A stretch of DNA of 41,596 nucleotides from the NCBI GenBank assembly GCA_029055345.1, contig JAIDDJ010000050.1, positions 1 through 41,596 of the forward strand. The letters run 5' to 3'. Below the pieces are notes generated by a model. That model made no database searches and was not told the origin of the DNA. It saw only the letters and a list, made by a program, of their open reading frames with translations. Both the position numbers and the translations under genes were made by a program. The first letter of the stretch is position 1. Every line of letters begins with the position of its first letter. Below, piece by piece: positions 17,355 through 26,394 of this stretch. The DNA is from Muribaculaceae bacterium. GTDB lineage: Bacteria; Bacteroidota; Bacteroidia; Bacteroidales; Muribaculaceae.

Positions 17355-18134
17355 TTATTTGCCTAAAGTGAGCCAGAAGAGGAGAATCACCATAATAAGG
17401 ATGAAAGCGATCAGGAGGTAATATATCTGCGCCGAGTTGCGTCGTTCGATAGCGAGTTGAATATCGGCAACAGTAGAGAAAGCCGAGTCGCCGTCAGCAC
17501 ATTTGTTGGCTATTTTGCGGAGGCGTGGCATGGATGTCGGCAGATGGTCGAGCACTTCCCCCAGAATTTGACCATAGCTTCTGATATCTTCGCCGGCACG
17601 ACGCTCGGAGAGGGCGGATTTCTGCGCATAGCCGACATCGATGAGCTTGAGATTCTCGTTGTATTCGGTAAAAATGATAGTGTCAGGAGTGATAGGGTGA
17701 TGAATCACGTGGTTCTCCTGAATATACTCCATTGCATCAAGAAGCTGAGTCTGAAGCCGGTGGACAATCTTTGGTGTAAGACGTTTCTCATCAATAAGAC
17801 GTCTCAAAGAATAGCCATAGACGTCATCAGTGATAATAGCTTTTCCGACTCCCGGCACATCTTCGAAGTCATTGACCATGACAATGTTGGGATGGGCGAG
17901 ATTATATCGGGTGTCGAATTCCTGATTCAGCATCTCGACAAATTCGTGCTTATCGGCATATTCCTTTTTCAATGCCTTAAGCATTACCCATTTACCATGT
18001 TTGCGCACGGTATAGACGTCATAGTACTTGTCGGCCCATTCGGGCATCAGTGTAAGATCCGACCACTTTCCCGAAGGGTCGTTGATCGGGATTTTTTTCT
18101 CCTCTTTACTTGTGTAGGCTTTGCTTTGGTCCAC
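17355..18134 (-). CDS. Tail-anchored Ser/Thr pseudokinase
   Basis: The 259-residue protein has a kinase-like fold: VMLKAL with Lys53 (VAIK position), Glu72 in a C-helix-like segment, LAHPNIVMVNDF, AMEYIQENHVIHHPITPDTI, and LKLIDVGYA with Asp166 (DFG position). The catalytic loop reads HHPITPDT where active kinases have HRDLKPEN, so the catalytic Asp (Pro147), Lys (Thr149) and Asn (Thr152) are all gone. A Gly-rich loop and an APE motif are also absent, and the C-lobe is short. A single transmembrane helix (about 237-256) ends the protein, placing the kinase-like domain in the cytoplasm. Phosphotransfer is unlikely; a scaffold or nucleotide-sensing role is inference. Confidence 0.82.
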   Translation of the reverse strand: MDQSKAYTSKEEKKIPINDPSGKWSDLTLMPEWADKYYDVYTVRKHGKWVMLKALKKEYADKHEFVEMLNQEFDTRYNLAHPNIVMVNDFEDVPGVGKAIITDDVYGYSLRRLIDEKRLTPKIVHRLQTQLLDAMEYIQENHVIHHPITPDTIIFTEYNENLKLIDVGYAQKSALSERRAGEDIRSYGQILGEVLDHLPTSMPRLRKIANKCADGDSAFSTVADIQLAIERRNSAQIYYLLIAFILIMVILLFWLTLGK

Positions 18135-18211
18135 TTATATAAAATTTAATGAGCGTATCTTGCACCCCATCGCGCTAAGTTTATAAGACGGGGGTCATTT
18201 GAGATATGGTC

Positions 18212-19483
18212 TTAATCAATGATATCGAACCCGGTATATTTGCGGAGGCATTCCGGCACAACGATACCTTCGGGCGTCTGGTTGTTCTCAAGCAGAGCGG
18301 CCATAATGCGAGGCAGAGCGAGTGCTGATCCGTTAAGAGTATGGCAGAGATGAGTCTTCTTGTCGGCACCTTTGTAACGGCATTTGAGTCGGTTTGCCTG
18401 ATATGTCTCGAAGTTGGAGACGGAAGAAACCTCCAGCCAACGCTTCTGAGCCGCCGACCAGACTTCGAAGTCGAAAGTAATAGCTGAAGTGAAGCTCATG
18501 TCACCGCCACAGAGTCGGAGAATATGCCAGGGGAGTCCTAATTTTTCGAGTAGTCCCTGCACATGGTCCTTCATTTCTTCAAGAGCGGCATAAGAATTTT
18601 CCGGTTTTTCGATTCTGACTATTTCGACTTTGTCGAACTGGTGGAGACGATTGAGGCCGCGCACGTCCTTGCCATAACTGCCGGCTTCGCGGCGCCAACA
18701 AGGAGAATAAGCGCAATTCTTCTTCGGGAGGTGGTCTTCGGGGATAATCACGTCGCGGTACATATTTGTAACCGGCACTTCAGCAGTAGGAATCAGATAA
18801 AGGTTGTCAACGGTGACATGATACATCTGACCTTCCTTGTCGGGCAGCTGGCCTGTGCCATATCCGGAAGCCTCGTTTACCACGAACGGAGGTTCAACTT
18901 CAATATATCCGGCTTTCCAGGCTTCGTCGAGGAAGAACTGGATAAGTGCGCGTTGCATTCTGGCGCCTTTGCCGATATAGAAGGGGAAACCGGCGCCTGT
19001 CACTTTCACACCGAGTTCGAAATCGATGAGGTTGTATTTGCGGGCAAGTTCCCAGTGGGGGAGGGCATCTTCCGGGAGGTCGGGCATATTGCCGCCGGTC
19101 TTTTCGACTACGTTATCTTCAGCGGTAAGGCCAACGGGGACAGCCTCGCAAGGCAAATTGGGGACTGTAAGGAGCAGCCGGTGCATTTCCTCTTCGGCTT
19201 CGGCGAGGCGAGCCTGCATATCCTTTGTTTCGTTTTTGATGGTGTTGACTTCCGCTTTGGCAGCTTCCGCTTCGGCACTCTTTCCCTCTTTCATCAGTGC
19301 GCCAATAGAGCTTGCTATCTTTTTGAGGCGCGATGCGTCAGCTTCTGTTTTCTGCTGAAGAGCGCGTCTCTCGGCATCGATGCTGAGAATCTGTTTAATT
19401 ATAGTTGAGCCATCGAACCCTTTGACGGCAAGGCGACTGATCACATAATCGGGATCAGCCTTAATGGTCTGGAGCGTTAACAT
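18212..19483 (-). CDS. serS: Seryl-tRNA synthetase
   Basis: The 423-residue class II synthetase has the N-terminal antiparallel coiled-coil arm for tRNA-Ser (about 30-105, Lys/Glu/Ala-rich), then PTAEVPVTNMYRDVI, motif 2 (SPCWRREAGSYGKDVRGLNRLHQFDKVE), the serine/ATP site region CGGDMSFTSAITFDFEVW, and motif 3 (HTLNGSALALPRIMAALLENNQ). It charges tRNA-Ser (and tRNA-Sec where present). It starts 44 nt after the yqeY stop and precedes the pseudokinase by 77 nt. Confidence 0.96.
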   Translation of the reverse strand: MLTLQTIKADPDYVISRLAVKGFDGSTIIKQILSIDAERRALQQKTEADASRLKKIASSIGALMKEGKSAEAEAAKAEVNTIKNETKDMQARLAEAEEEMHRLLLTVPNLPCEAVPVGLTAEDNVVEKTGGNMPDLPEDALPHWELARKYNLIDFELGVKVTGAGFPFYIGKGARMQRALIQFFLDEAWKAGYIEVEPPFVVNEASGYGTGQLPDKEGQMYHVTVDNLYLIPTAEVPVTNMYRDVIIPEDHLPKKNCAYSPCWRREAGSYGKDVRGLNRLHQFDKVEIVRIEKPENSYAALEEMKDHVQGLLEKLGLPWHILRLCGGDMSFTSAITFDFEVWSAAQKRWLEVSSVSNFETYQANRLKCRYKGADKKTHLCHTLNGSALALPRIMAALLENNQTPEGIVVPECLRKYTGFDIID

Positions 19484-19527
19484 CTTATGTGGAGTTTCCT
19501 AATTACAAAAAGGAGGAATTAAAAATA

Positions 19528-19983
19528 TCAGGCGGGATTAAGGAGTTTTTTTACAGTGTCGGAAATCGCTTTACCTTCCGCTCTGCCGGCAAGCCGTTTA
19601 GATGCGACTCCCATCACTTTTCCCATCTCACGGGGCCCTGAGGCCCCGGTTTCGGCAATTATAGCCTTCAGCTCGGCTTCAAGTTCTTCAGGGGATAATT
19701 GCTTGGGGAGATATTCTTCGAGCACGGCAGCTTCGGCGAGTTCATTCTCGGCGAGTTCCGGGCGGTTATTATCCTCGTATATCCGGGCGCTTTCCTTGCG
19801 CTGTTTCACCATTTTGACCAAAATTTTGGTGGCTGTTTCGTCGGAGAGTTCTCCATTGGCCCCCTTTGCGGTTTTAGCCTCAAGGAATTCTTTCTTAGCT
19901 CCGCGGAGAGCCTCGAGGCGGACTTTTTCACGAGCGAGCATAGCCTTCTTGATGTCGTCGCTAATCTTGTCGAATAAATTCAT
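19528..19983 (-). CDS. yqeY: GatB/YqeY-domain protein
   Basis: The 151-residue protein matches the stand-alone YqeY family: FDKISDDIKKAMLAREKVRLEALRGAKKEF, ILVKMVKQRKESARIYEDNNRPELAENELAEAAVLEEYLPKQLS, and a C-terminal tRNA-binding-like part with GPREMGKVMGVASKRLAGRAEGKAIS. The domain also forms the tail of GatB in amidotransferase. Stand-alone YqeY has no firm function, though its place next to serS agrees with a translation-related role. It is the first gene of the run ending at 13556. Confidence 0.9.
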   Translation of the reverse strand: MNLFDKISDDIKKAMLAREKVRLEALRGAKKEFLEAKTAKGANGELSDETATKILVKMVKQRKESARIYEDNNRPELAENELAEAAVLEEYLPKQLSPEELEAELKAIIAETGASGPREMGKVMGVASKRLAGRAEGKAISDTVKKLLNPA

Positions 19984-20064
19984 ATATAGTGGATGTTTGA
20001 TTGAATTTCGGTAAGCTTACGGTGTAAAATATTGTTACATCTTGCTATCAACCTGCAAATTTAC

Positions 20065-20109
20065 AAAAAAAAATCAAATGGCGAGCAATATTGAGCCCGC
20101 CACCTGATT
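20065..20109 (-). terminator. Intrinsic terminator of the secreted-protein operon
   Basis: On the - strand the arms (complement of 20098-20109 and 20072-20083) pair at 10 of 12 positions around a 14-nt loop and run directly into nine T (complement of 20065-20073). It lies 34 nt after the stop of the 548-residue gene and ends the four-gene unit. Confidence 0.8.
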
Positions 20110-20142
20110 ATTTTGATGTTCCGGAAAGATTCCGAGGGTGGA

Positions 20143-21789
20143 TTATTTGCGTTTTCTGATGTCTTTGCGCATCATTCTGTTGGATTTCTTCTGCTTGATG
20201 ATTTTCATCATTGTTTCCGATGCCTCAACTTCATTGGCATTGATTACAAGGCCGGAGAATTCACCGGTAATGGAGTGATTATTGTCGTCCATCACATTGA
20301 ATACGACTTTGTAATTACTGTTGCCGAGGTCGGAAATAGTAATAGTTCCTGAATTGATAGGAGCGTATTTGGTGTTGTAACCATCTTCATCGACTTCATC
20401 CAGATCTCCATACCAGGAGAAGAGCATCTGGCCACCAAAGTCGAAATGGCCCGGGATCACCTTATTCATCTGGAGCTCTTCGCCGACAGAGAAAGTGCCG
20501 GTAGGAATGGTCTCGCTTTCGGTGAAGAAGTCGATGCTTATATAATCTCCGGTTTGCATTGAAGGATGAGTGAACATGAGCATCATTGTGTTGGCATCGT
20601 CAAGGATGGAATGTCCTTCGTTATAAGACATGGCGATAGTACCGTCTGCCCAGTTGAGAGTTACATTTTCAGTCAGAGTGGAGTATGGGCGCGCCGGTGC
20701 TGTCACGTCATTGTCGCAGAAGTTCTGGAGAACAGGCGTACCATTAAATGACCCTTTCAGGTGCACACCTTCTTCGGTGATGAAATCGAATTCGAACTTG
20801 GAGCCATTGTCGCTGACGGTGAAAGTTCCTCCCTGTACGAGGCCGAGTTTACGGGAGCCGTCGGGAGCGTAATATTCAAGGCGAGTCTTAGTGATGTAAG
20901 TCTGACCTAAGAAGTCGGCTCTTTCACCGGGGTCGAAGCGGAATGGTAGATAAGTGTAATTCACAACCTCGCGGGTTTCGACTGAATAAGTTCCGTCAGC
21001 CACCTTCTGGTTGGGCGCCATTTCATCGGCCGGTTTCGGCTCATAGAACTGGATGTTGAGCATATACCCATCCTTCAGGCTTCCATCTTCAATAGTTCCT
21101 TCAAAGAATTGGAGAGCGAGGTCGGCTGCGAACGGATAATACCAGTTGCCCCAGAAGCGGCCCTGGCCATGAGTATAATTTACGTTTACGTCCTCAGTAA
21201 AAGGCTGGAAATCAGTGAATCCTTTGGGGAAATCCACACGGCCCTGATAGCGTAAGTCGACAGATGCTCCGGTAAAGGTAGTCAATTCCATGCGGATATC
21301 GTATTCGCCTTCGTCTACTTCGCGGACATCGACGGTGCCATCAATAATCATGGAAGGAGCGGGACCATCATCGGCCAGCACAGTAATCGAAGATTTAGTG
21401 ACATCGAAAGTCCATTCAGCATCGCTACGTCCCACGCGGTAATAACCTGCGGGAAGAATAGGATTCTGCACATTGTCAGACCAAGGGCCGGCAAGGACGA
21501 GATTCACCACCATATCTTCTTTAGAAGCGGGATTCCCGGCCTCATCGATGTTAGTGCCGAAAGCAACCGAGTAGATGCCGAGAGGTCCGGCCTCTTCATA
21601 TGCAGCGTTAAAAGCTGAGTTCAATTTGATATATTCGGGCTGAGCCTGAAAAATGATTCCATCCACCTGATCAAGAGGGAAAGTCTTTTCATTCCCATCC
21701 TTGTCGGTTATGACGAGTTCCTTCGCGGTCTGGGCGCCAATTGCAAAAGCAGCGGAGAGGGCCAGAGCGGATATCAATAATTTTTTCAT
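20143..21789 (-). CDS. Secreted beta-rich repeat protein (548 aa), function unknown
   Basis: A signal peptide (MKKLLISALALSAAFAIGAQ) is followed by a short strand unit LVITDKDGNEKTFPLDQVDGIIF (about 24-48), a version of which opens two adjacent secreted proteins. Several modules of about 120 residues follow, each with a xxPAG/xxPTGTFxVG turn, a D-x-W or tight-turn strand, GT[IV]T[IV]S, and a closing L-x-G-x-F-x-G hairpin (LKGSFNGTP, ITGEFSGL). This suggests repeated beta-sandwich or lipocalin-like domains. The protein ends in a very basic tail (KKSNRMMRKDIRKRK). No enzyme motif was recognised. It is the last gene of the operon, 11 nt after the 162-residue gene. Confidence 0.7.
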   Translation of the reverse strand: MKKLLISALALSAAFAIGAQTAKELVITDKDGNEKTFPLDQVDGIIFQAQPEYIKLNSAFNAAYEEAGPLGIYSVAFGTNIDEAGNPASKEDMVVNLVLAGPWSDNVQNPILPAGYYRVGRSDAEWTFDVTKSSITVLADDGPAPSMIIDGTVDVREVDEGEYDIRMELTTFTGASVDLRYQGRVDFPKGFTDFQPFTEDVNVNYTHGQGRFWGNWYYPFAADLALQFFEGTIEDGSLKDGYMLNIQFYEPKPADEMAPNQKVADGTYSVETREVVNYTYLPFRFDPGERADFLGQTYITKTRLEYYAPDGSRKLGLVQGGTFTVSDNGSKFEFDFITEEGVHLKGSFNGTPVLQNFCDNDVTAPARPYSTLTENVTLNWADGTIAMSYNEGHSILDDANTMMLMFTHPSMQTGDYISIDFFTESETIPTGTFSVGEELQMNKVIPGHFDFGGQMLFSWYGDLDEVDEDGYNTKYAPINSGTITISDLGNSNYKVVFNVMDDNNHSITGEFSGLVINANEVEASETMMKIIKQKKSNRMMRKDIRKRK

Positions 21790-21800
21790 GACTGATTCGA

Positions 21801-22289
21801 TTAGTGGATAAATTTAAAGGTGTGATTACCGGCTTTAACGATAAATGCGCCATGTTCGAGGCCGGCGATAGAAACTGAAGCATGTTTATCGGCATTGACA
21901 ATACCCTGAGCTCTTAGATTGCCTTTAAGGTCGTAAATGTTTACGAGAGAGCCCGCTGTTAGCCCAAACACGTCAATCGTCTCCTTGCTGAGTCCGAAAG
22001 CAACATCGGATTCGCCGAGATTGATGTTCTCAACGCCATCGGGGATTAATTCCTTATCGAAAGTCATGTCGGTGATTTCAGAGAGAGGATAAGAGAATTC
22101 AAGGCCAGAGAGCGACTCAAGAATATTGAGGTTATCATTCTCGAAAGAAGCCACGGGTGTATTTTCGAAAAGGAAATTTACTTTCGAGCCGTCAGTCTTG
22201 TTCACTACAAGGGTGTAGGCGTAGTCGGCGGCAGCAGCTCCGAACGCGGTTGCCAAGACCGCTACAATTGCAAATATAATTTTTTTCAT
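21801..22289 (-). CDS. Small secreted protein with C-terminal sorting-like domain
   Basis: The 162-residue protein has a signal peptide (MKKIIFAIVAVLATAFGAAAA), then a strand unit YTLVVNKTDGSKVNFLFENTPVASF and LEFSYPLSEITDMTF that resembles the N-terminal unit of its neighbours. The C-terminal 75 residues (VAFGLSKETIDVFGLTAGSLVNIYDLKGNLRAQG... ending in GAFIVKAGNHTFKFIH) have the strand pattern of the sorting-type or immunoglobulin-like tail on Bacteroidales surface proteins. It therefore looks like the N-terminal unit and a tail with no repeat modules between. Spacing is 11-13 nt to both neighbours. Confidence 0.68.
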   Translation of the reverse strand: MKKIIFAIVAVLATAFGAAAADYAYTLVVNKTDGSKVNFLFENTPVASFENDNLNILESLSGLEFSYPLSEITDMTFDKELIPDGVENINLGESDVAFGLSKETIDVFGLTAGSLVNIYDLKGNLRAQGIVNADKHASVSIAGLEHGAFIVKAGNHTFKFIH

Positions 22290-22302
22290 AATGCTTTAAA
22301 TT

Positions 22303-23991
22303 TTACTGGAATGTTGGAGTTCCTGATATGGGACCTTCATATGTGATATGCGCTGTGCGGCCATCTTCGAACAGGAGGTCCATCTGCATTGTGTAAATTA
22401 CCTGATCCTCGACAGTCTCTTCAAGCACGCTGATAGTACTGCCGTTTTTCATATGATTCGAAGAATTGGGGCTGTAAATGTTGACATAGCTGTCGTTGGT
22501 GAAAGTGAACGGAGCGCCGACCGTGTTATCGATAAACTGAAAGACTTCTCCGTCAGCGGCGCCATAGAGTCGGTTGGAGAACGGGAACATCCAGAAATGG
22601 ATAGCCATTTCGCAATTCCAGTCTGCATCGTGGAATTTGACATAAAAACTTCCCTTAGGCTGCGGATTCGACAGATATTCGGCAGCGGACATGGTCAGGT
22701 TAATAACCGGTCCGAATTCCGGAAGAGTAGTGGAATAAGTCATCGAAAGCGGGGAGCCGTTTTCGAGCTCTGCGGCGAGAACGAATGTATATACCTCGCC
22801 ATCGCGAGAAACAGTTAGTGTTCCTGACTTAAGGGCTGTTTTCGTACCATTGTCAAAGTATGTGTAATCAATATTAGTCCCAATGTAGGGAGCTTCTCCT
22901 CCATCAATTGTGTAAACGCCCTCAGGGAGATAGGAGGTTCCGTATGGCAGATACGTATCAAGCTCCAGACTCTGGGATTCGCTTTCATTAAAGAATTTAA
23001 GAGAGACATTAGTGGAGTTCCAGACCTTCATGTCGAAAGAGGTAGGAGTCATATCAATCGGGTCGGGAAGTTGGAAAGCGGGTGTGCCTGAAATGGCGCC
23101 GTTGAAAGTGAATTCAGCGGTGCGACCATCGTTGAGATTCAACGACATTACCATATGATAGTTGTCGCCCTCTTTTGTGACGGTCACCTTGCTTCCGGGG
23201 AGGAGCTTACAATTGAAGTTGGGGCTGTAACCATCTACATAGCTTGTTTCGAGGATAGAGCCCGGTACCGGGGTTTCGGAATAAGTGTATGTGCCTTCGG
23301 GAAGCGTGGTTACGCTTTCATCGGCTTGGAATATCATTGCGATATCATATTTCCAGTCGGCATCATTGAACTTGATGTAGAATTGACCGGCAGGCTGCGG
23401 ATTTACATTATAAGAAGCTCCGGAAAGCACAGCCTCGAGCCAGGGAGTGTAACCCGGGAGCTCGCCTATGTATTTGCCTTTGAGCGACTTGCCGTTCTCA
23501 AGTTCGAGATCGACCTCGATAGTGTAATTGTGAGCATCGGAAGCTTCGCGGAAGAGGACCGGATTTGCAGCCTGTCCGATTGAGACGGTGACCGTTCCGG
23601 ACTTCGGTTTGGAAGGCTGGTCGCCATCCATGGTAATTTTTGAATAAGCGGGGTCAACAGTGAAGGGGAGTCTTGTGCCCTCTACGACATAAACACCACT
23701 TTGAAGGAAAACTGCATCAGTAGAACCATACAGGTCGACTTCACAAGTGACATCACCGGTGTCGCTTGTCATGTTCACCGTGACATTGCCACCACTGAAG
23801 ACATTGAGTCCTATTGTTTCGAAATTGACTATATCCGGAGACGGCGTAGCATCCCGGACAGCTATCTTGCTGAGATATTCGGCATTATACTTGTGGACGG
23901 TATTGTCTTTCATAAAGACAGTGACAGTCTGAGCAAGCATGGTTGCCGATGTCATTCCCAAAGCAAGAAGCAAAGAGTAAAAACGCTTCAT
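22303..23991 (-). CDS. Secreted beta-rich protein with two ~250-residue repeats, function unknown
   Basis: The 562-residue protein has a signal peptide (about 1-20) and the N-terminal strand unit VTVFMKDNTVHKYNAEYLSKIAV (23-45). Two units of about 250 residues follow. NPQPAGQFYIKFNDADW (197-213) recurs as NPQPKGSFYVKFHDADW (442-458), and FNGAISGTPAFQ (296-307) recurs as YEGPISGTPTFQ at the very C terminus. Each unit contains two submodules built around LPEG[TV]YT, SGT[LV]TVS and a strand-turn ending in L-x-DGR-x-A. No catalytic motif, TM helix or sorting tail is visible. Cotranscription with both neighbours is likely (12-19 nt gaps). Confidence 0.7.
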   Translation of the reverse strand: MKRFYSLLLALGMTSATMLAQTVTVFMKDNTVHKYNAEYLSKIAVRDATPSPDIVNFETIGLNVFSGGNVTVNMTSDTGDVTCEVDLYGSTDAVFLQSGVYVVEGTRLPFTVDPAYSKITMDGDQPSKPKSGTVTVSIGQAANPVLFREASDAHNYTIEVDLELENGKSLKGKYIGELPGYTPWLEAVLSGASYNVNPQPAGQFYIKFNDADWKYDIAMIFQADESVTTLPEGTYTYSETPVPGSILETSYVDGYSPNFNCKLLPGSKVTVTKEGDNYHMVMSLNLNDGRTAEFTFNGAISGTPAFQLPDPIDMTPTSFDMKVWNSTNVSLKFFNESESQSLELDTYLPYGTSYLPEGVYTIDGGEAPYIGTNIDYTYFDNGTKTALKSGTLTVSRDGEVYTFVLAAELENGSPLSMTYSTTLPEFGPVINLTMSAAEYLSNPQPKGSFYVKFHDADWNCEMAIHFWMFPFSNRLYGAADGEVFQFIDNTVGAPFTFTNDSYVNIYSPNSSNHMKNGSTISVLEETVEDQVIYTMQMDLLFEDGRTAHITYEGPISGTPTFQ

Positions 23992-24010
23992 AAAAAGTTG
24001 TTATTTAAAA

Positions 24011-26188
24011 TTATTTGATGATTAATTTAGAACGAAGAGCGCCTGAGACGGCGATATATGTGCCTGCCGGGAGGTTAGCGTTGGTCATTTCGATACCGGA
24101 AATGCTGTAGACCTTCACCTCACTGCCATCGGAAGCCACGATAGAGCCGTCAATAGCGCGGAGAGAGGTTCCGGATTGCGACAGATTCCTGACAGCTCCG
24201 GGATTAACTTCCGAAATCATAAAAGCCGGGGAAATGGTCTGAACCTGAGTGTTTCCGGCCTCGTCGGTGAGCGTGATGCGGAGGTCATACCATTTGTTTG
24301 GGCTGGTCCTGGTCACTGCATTTTCAAGGCTGCCTTCCCAATAAGAGCCGTAAGCGATGACATATTTGTCAACATCCTCGGCCATGGGAATTTCCTCAAA
24401 ATCATCAGTTCCGAAGGGAGCATATTCGGCCTTAAGAGTTGCAGGAGAATAGTCGTAAACAGTGAAATCGGAATTGTAGTTACCCATATCAACATTTGTC
24501 ACCACAGGTGTAAAGTCTCCTCCGGCAACAGTAAGGATAGCATCTGCCGCTTTGTCGAATTTAATGGAAGGGTTGCCGTCTGCATCCTTCAGCATCACTC
24601 TCTGGACAGTTGGAGGGATAACGTCATCGTTGGCTTCATTATAGCTGATTTTGCAAACATTTATGCCATCGATTTCATCGACTCTGATGTTATAGTCGGT
24701 GAAAGTAATGTCTATTTGACCGGGTTGGTGCCCGTCGGCGGCAAGAGTCGAGAGCCAAGCGAAGAGGTTGCGGTATTGTTTGGGGTCGTAGGGTTCTCCG
24801 TTGAGAGAGCCGGATTCTTCAAATATAGCCACGTCGGCGGCACGGCGGTCGCCGAAATTGCCGTAGTAGCTGTCAACAGTATAGTTATAGAAGGGGTTTT
24901 CGGCAGAACCGGCCGGCTTGGCGATAGTAACGGCGGCCGCGGAAGTGGACCCCATAACGTAATCTTTATTATAAGGGAAAGAGAAATAAGGATTTACCGG
25001 AGCTTTCCCATAGCCCGGCTCCATATTCTTGTTATAGCCGCTATCCTCCTGAGTGCAATAGAAATAAAGATTGCCGTCGGGATGAGATAAAGAAGGTGAA
25101 TTGACCCCATACTTGGGGCCGTACTGTTGCCAGATATCTACATCGCCGACGATAGTGAACGTGTGGAGTTTGTCAAGATCATTGAGGGGGCTGCAGATAT
25201 AGAGGTCGCCCGGAGTTACCTCGCTGAGACCGAGTGCGCTCCTGACATTGTTGTCGGGGCGATAAATCCCGAAATTAATATATTTTATGGGGTTATTGAG
25301 ACCCTTGTCATCGTATACCGGCGTATGCACGCATGGCACTTCGACCTTATAATAATCGTCAACGTTATTGGCTACAATCATTGATTGAGTGACGTCGGCT
25401 CCATCGATTGTGCGGGATACACCGACATTTCCAAAGTCATTGTGATAGGTTAAAGCGAGCCAATATGCTTCCGAACCTTCACCGAAATTGCTTTTTAGAG
25501 TGAATGATTTATAGGTTTCATCGCCGCCGATTGAAGCGGTGATAGAGTGGGTCCATTGGCAGCAACCGCCAACGAGGACAGATTGATGGCATACGAGCTT
25601 CGGGGTATTGTAAGGTATTTCCGGTTGGCCGTCGACAGGAAGAGTCATCAGTTCGCCGTCGGGCATGTAGATTTTGAGCGAGACCGTTTTATCGGCCATG
25701 TCGATGTTAGAATCAATCTCCGTAGGACCGGAGACCTCAACGTTAGGGAATACTACCATCGAGTGATATGGGTCGTTATATAGGACCTGGATATTATAAA
25801 CACCGGCGGGGACATCAAAAACGGATACGGCCTGATCCTCTGTCAACAGGTAGAAATCGTAAGGTTTCATGACATAGACGGAGGAGGGATATTCGTAACC
25901 ACCGCCATGTGCGGAAGGATGGCTTGTGACGGTCAGTGGGAAAGTGGTCTGACCCTCAAGGAATTTGGCACGGGCTTCCTTTTGTTGCTCGGACTCGGGC
26001 ATTGTCACCATGTGGGATGAAGTTGTGCCGTCGGGCGCGATTTCAGTGACGAGAGTCATGCTCCCGGGCGCCGTATTGATAATTGCATCACCTACTTGCA
26101 TGAAGCCATCCGGAAGAATGGGATTCGAGGCGAAAAGAAAAGGTGTGATAGCCATGGAGGCCACGGCGAAAAGAAATCCGGTTTTCAT
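24011..26188 (-). CDS. Large secreted protein with C-terminal sorting-like domain, function unknown
   Basis: The 725-residue protein has a signal peptide (MKTGFLFAVASMAITPFLFA). A beta-rich body includes FDVPAGVYNIQVLYNDPYHSM (about 124-144), a middle region with many aromatic/Gly/Pro loops (about 360-470), and a fibronectin-like stretch with TRTSPNKWYDLRITLTDEAGNTQVQTI near 640-680. The last 50 residues (VYSISGIEMTNANLPAGTYIAV... KLIIK) follow the strand pattern of type IX-like sorting tails, so surface export is inferred. It is the first gene of the operon, with a consensus promoter at 26287-26318 and a leader of about 90 nt. No known enzyme family was recognised. Confidence 0.7.
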   Translation of the reverse strand: MKTGFLFAVASMAITPFLFASNPILPDGFMQVGDAIINTAPGSMTLVTEIAPDGTTSSHMVTMPESEQQKEARAKFLEGQTTFPLTVTSHPSAHGGGYEYPSSVYVMKPYDFYLLTEDQAVSVFDVPAGVYNIQVLYNDPYHSMVVFPNVEVSGPTEIDSNIDMADKTVSLKIYMPDGELMTLPVDGQPEIPYNTPKLVCHQSVLVGGCCQWTHSITASIGGDETYKSFTLKSNFGEGSEAYWLALTYHNDFGNVGVSRTIDGADVTQSMIVANNVDDYYKVEVPCVHTPVYDDKGLNNPIKYINFGIYRPDNNVRSALGLSEVTPGDLYICSPLNDLDKLHTFTIVGDVDIWQQYGPKYGVNSPSLSHPDGNLYFYCTQEDSGYNKNMEPGYGKAPVNPYFSFPYNKDYVMGSTSAAAVTIAKPAGSAENPFYNYTVDSYYGNFGDRRAADVAIFEESGSLNGEPYDPKQYRNLFAWLSTLAADGHQPGQIDITFTDYNIRVDEIDGINVCKISYNEANDDVIPPTVQRVMLKDADGNPSIKFDKAADAILTVAGGDFTPVVTNVDMGNYNSDFTVYDYSPATLKAEYAPFGTDDFEEIPMAEDVDKYVIAYGSYWEGSLENAVTRTSPNKWYDLRITLTDEAGNTQVQTISPAFMISEVNPGAVRNLSQSGTSLRAIDGSIVASDGSEVKVYSISGIEMTNANLPAGTYIAVSGALRSKLIIK

Positions 26189-26286
26189 GATTTTTAGCTA
26201 TAAGGTTAAATTAGAACAATCCGGCCATAAATGTTATAAATATTGAGGAACATTCATGCGAGATATGGTCAAAAAAATTGCTACCG

Positions 26287-26318
26287 CAAATCTAAGAAAA
26301 AAGATTTTAAGTAGCAAA
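26287..26318 (-). promoter_or_regulatory. Consensus Bacteroidetes promoter for the secreted-protein operon
   Basis: On the - strand TTTG (complement of 26315-26318) is followed after exactly 20 nt by TAGATTTG (complement of 26287-26294), a full match to TTTG-N19-21-TAnnTTTG. Initiation would fall near 26280, giving a leader of about 90 nt before the 725-residue gene. Confidence 0.75.
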
Positions 26319-26394
26319 TAATAAGTAAATATTTTATAATTCTTCAAAAGAATGAAGCAGACGACTTTTCAAAGTTTTGTCGCGTGTAAAACCA

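Noticed and set aside
18563-19408. A 281-codon + strand open frame.
   Set aside because: It lies wholly antisense to serS, which has complete synthetase motifs.
24176-25090. A 304-codon + strand open frame.
   Set aside because: It is antisense to the 725-residue secreted protein gene, has no signal or domain of its own, and lies inside a - strand operon with promoter and terminator.
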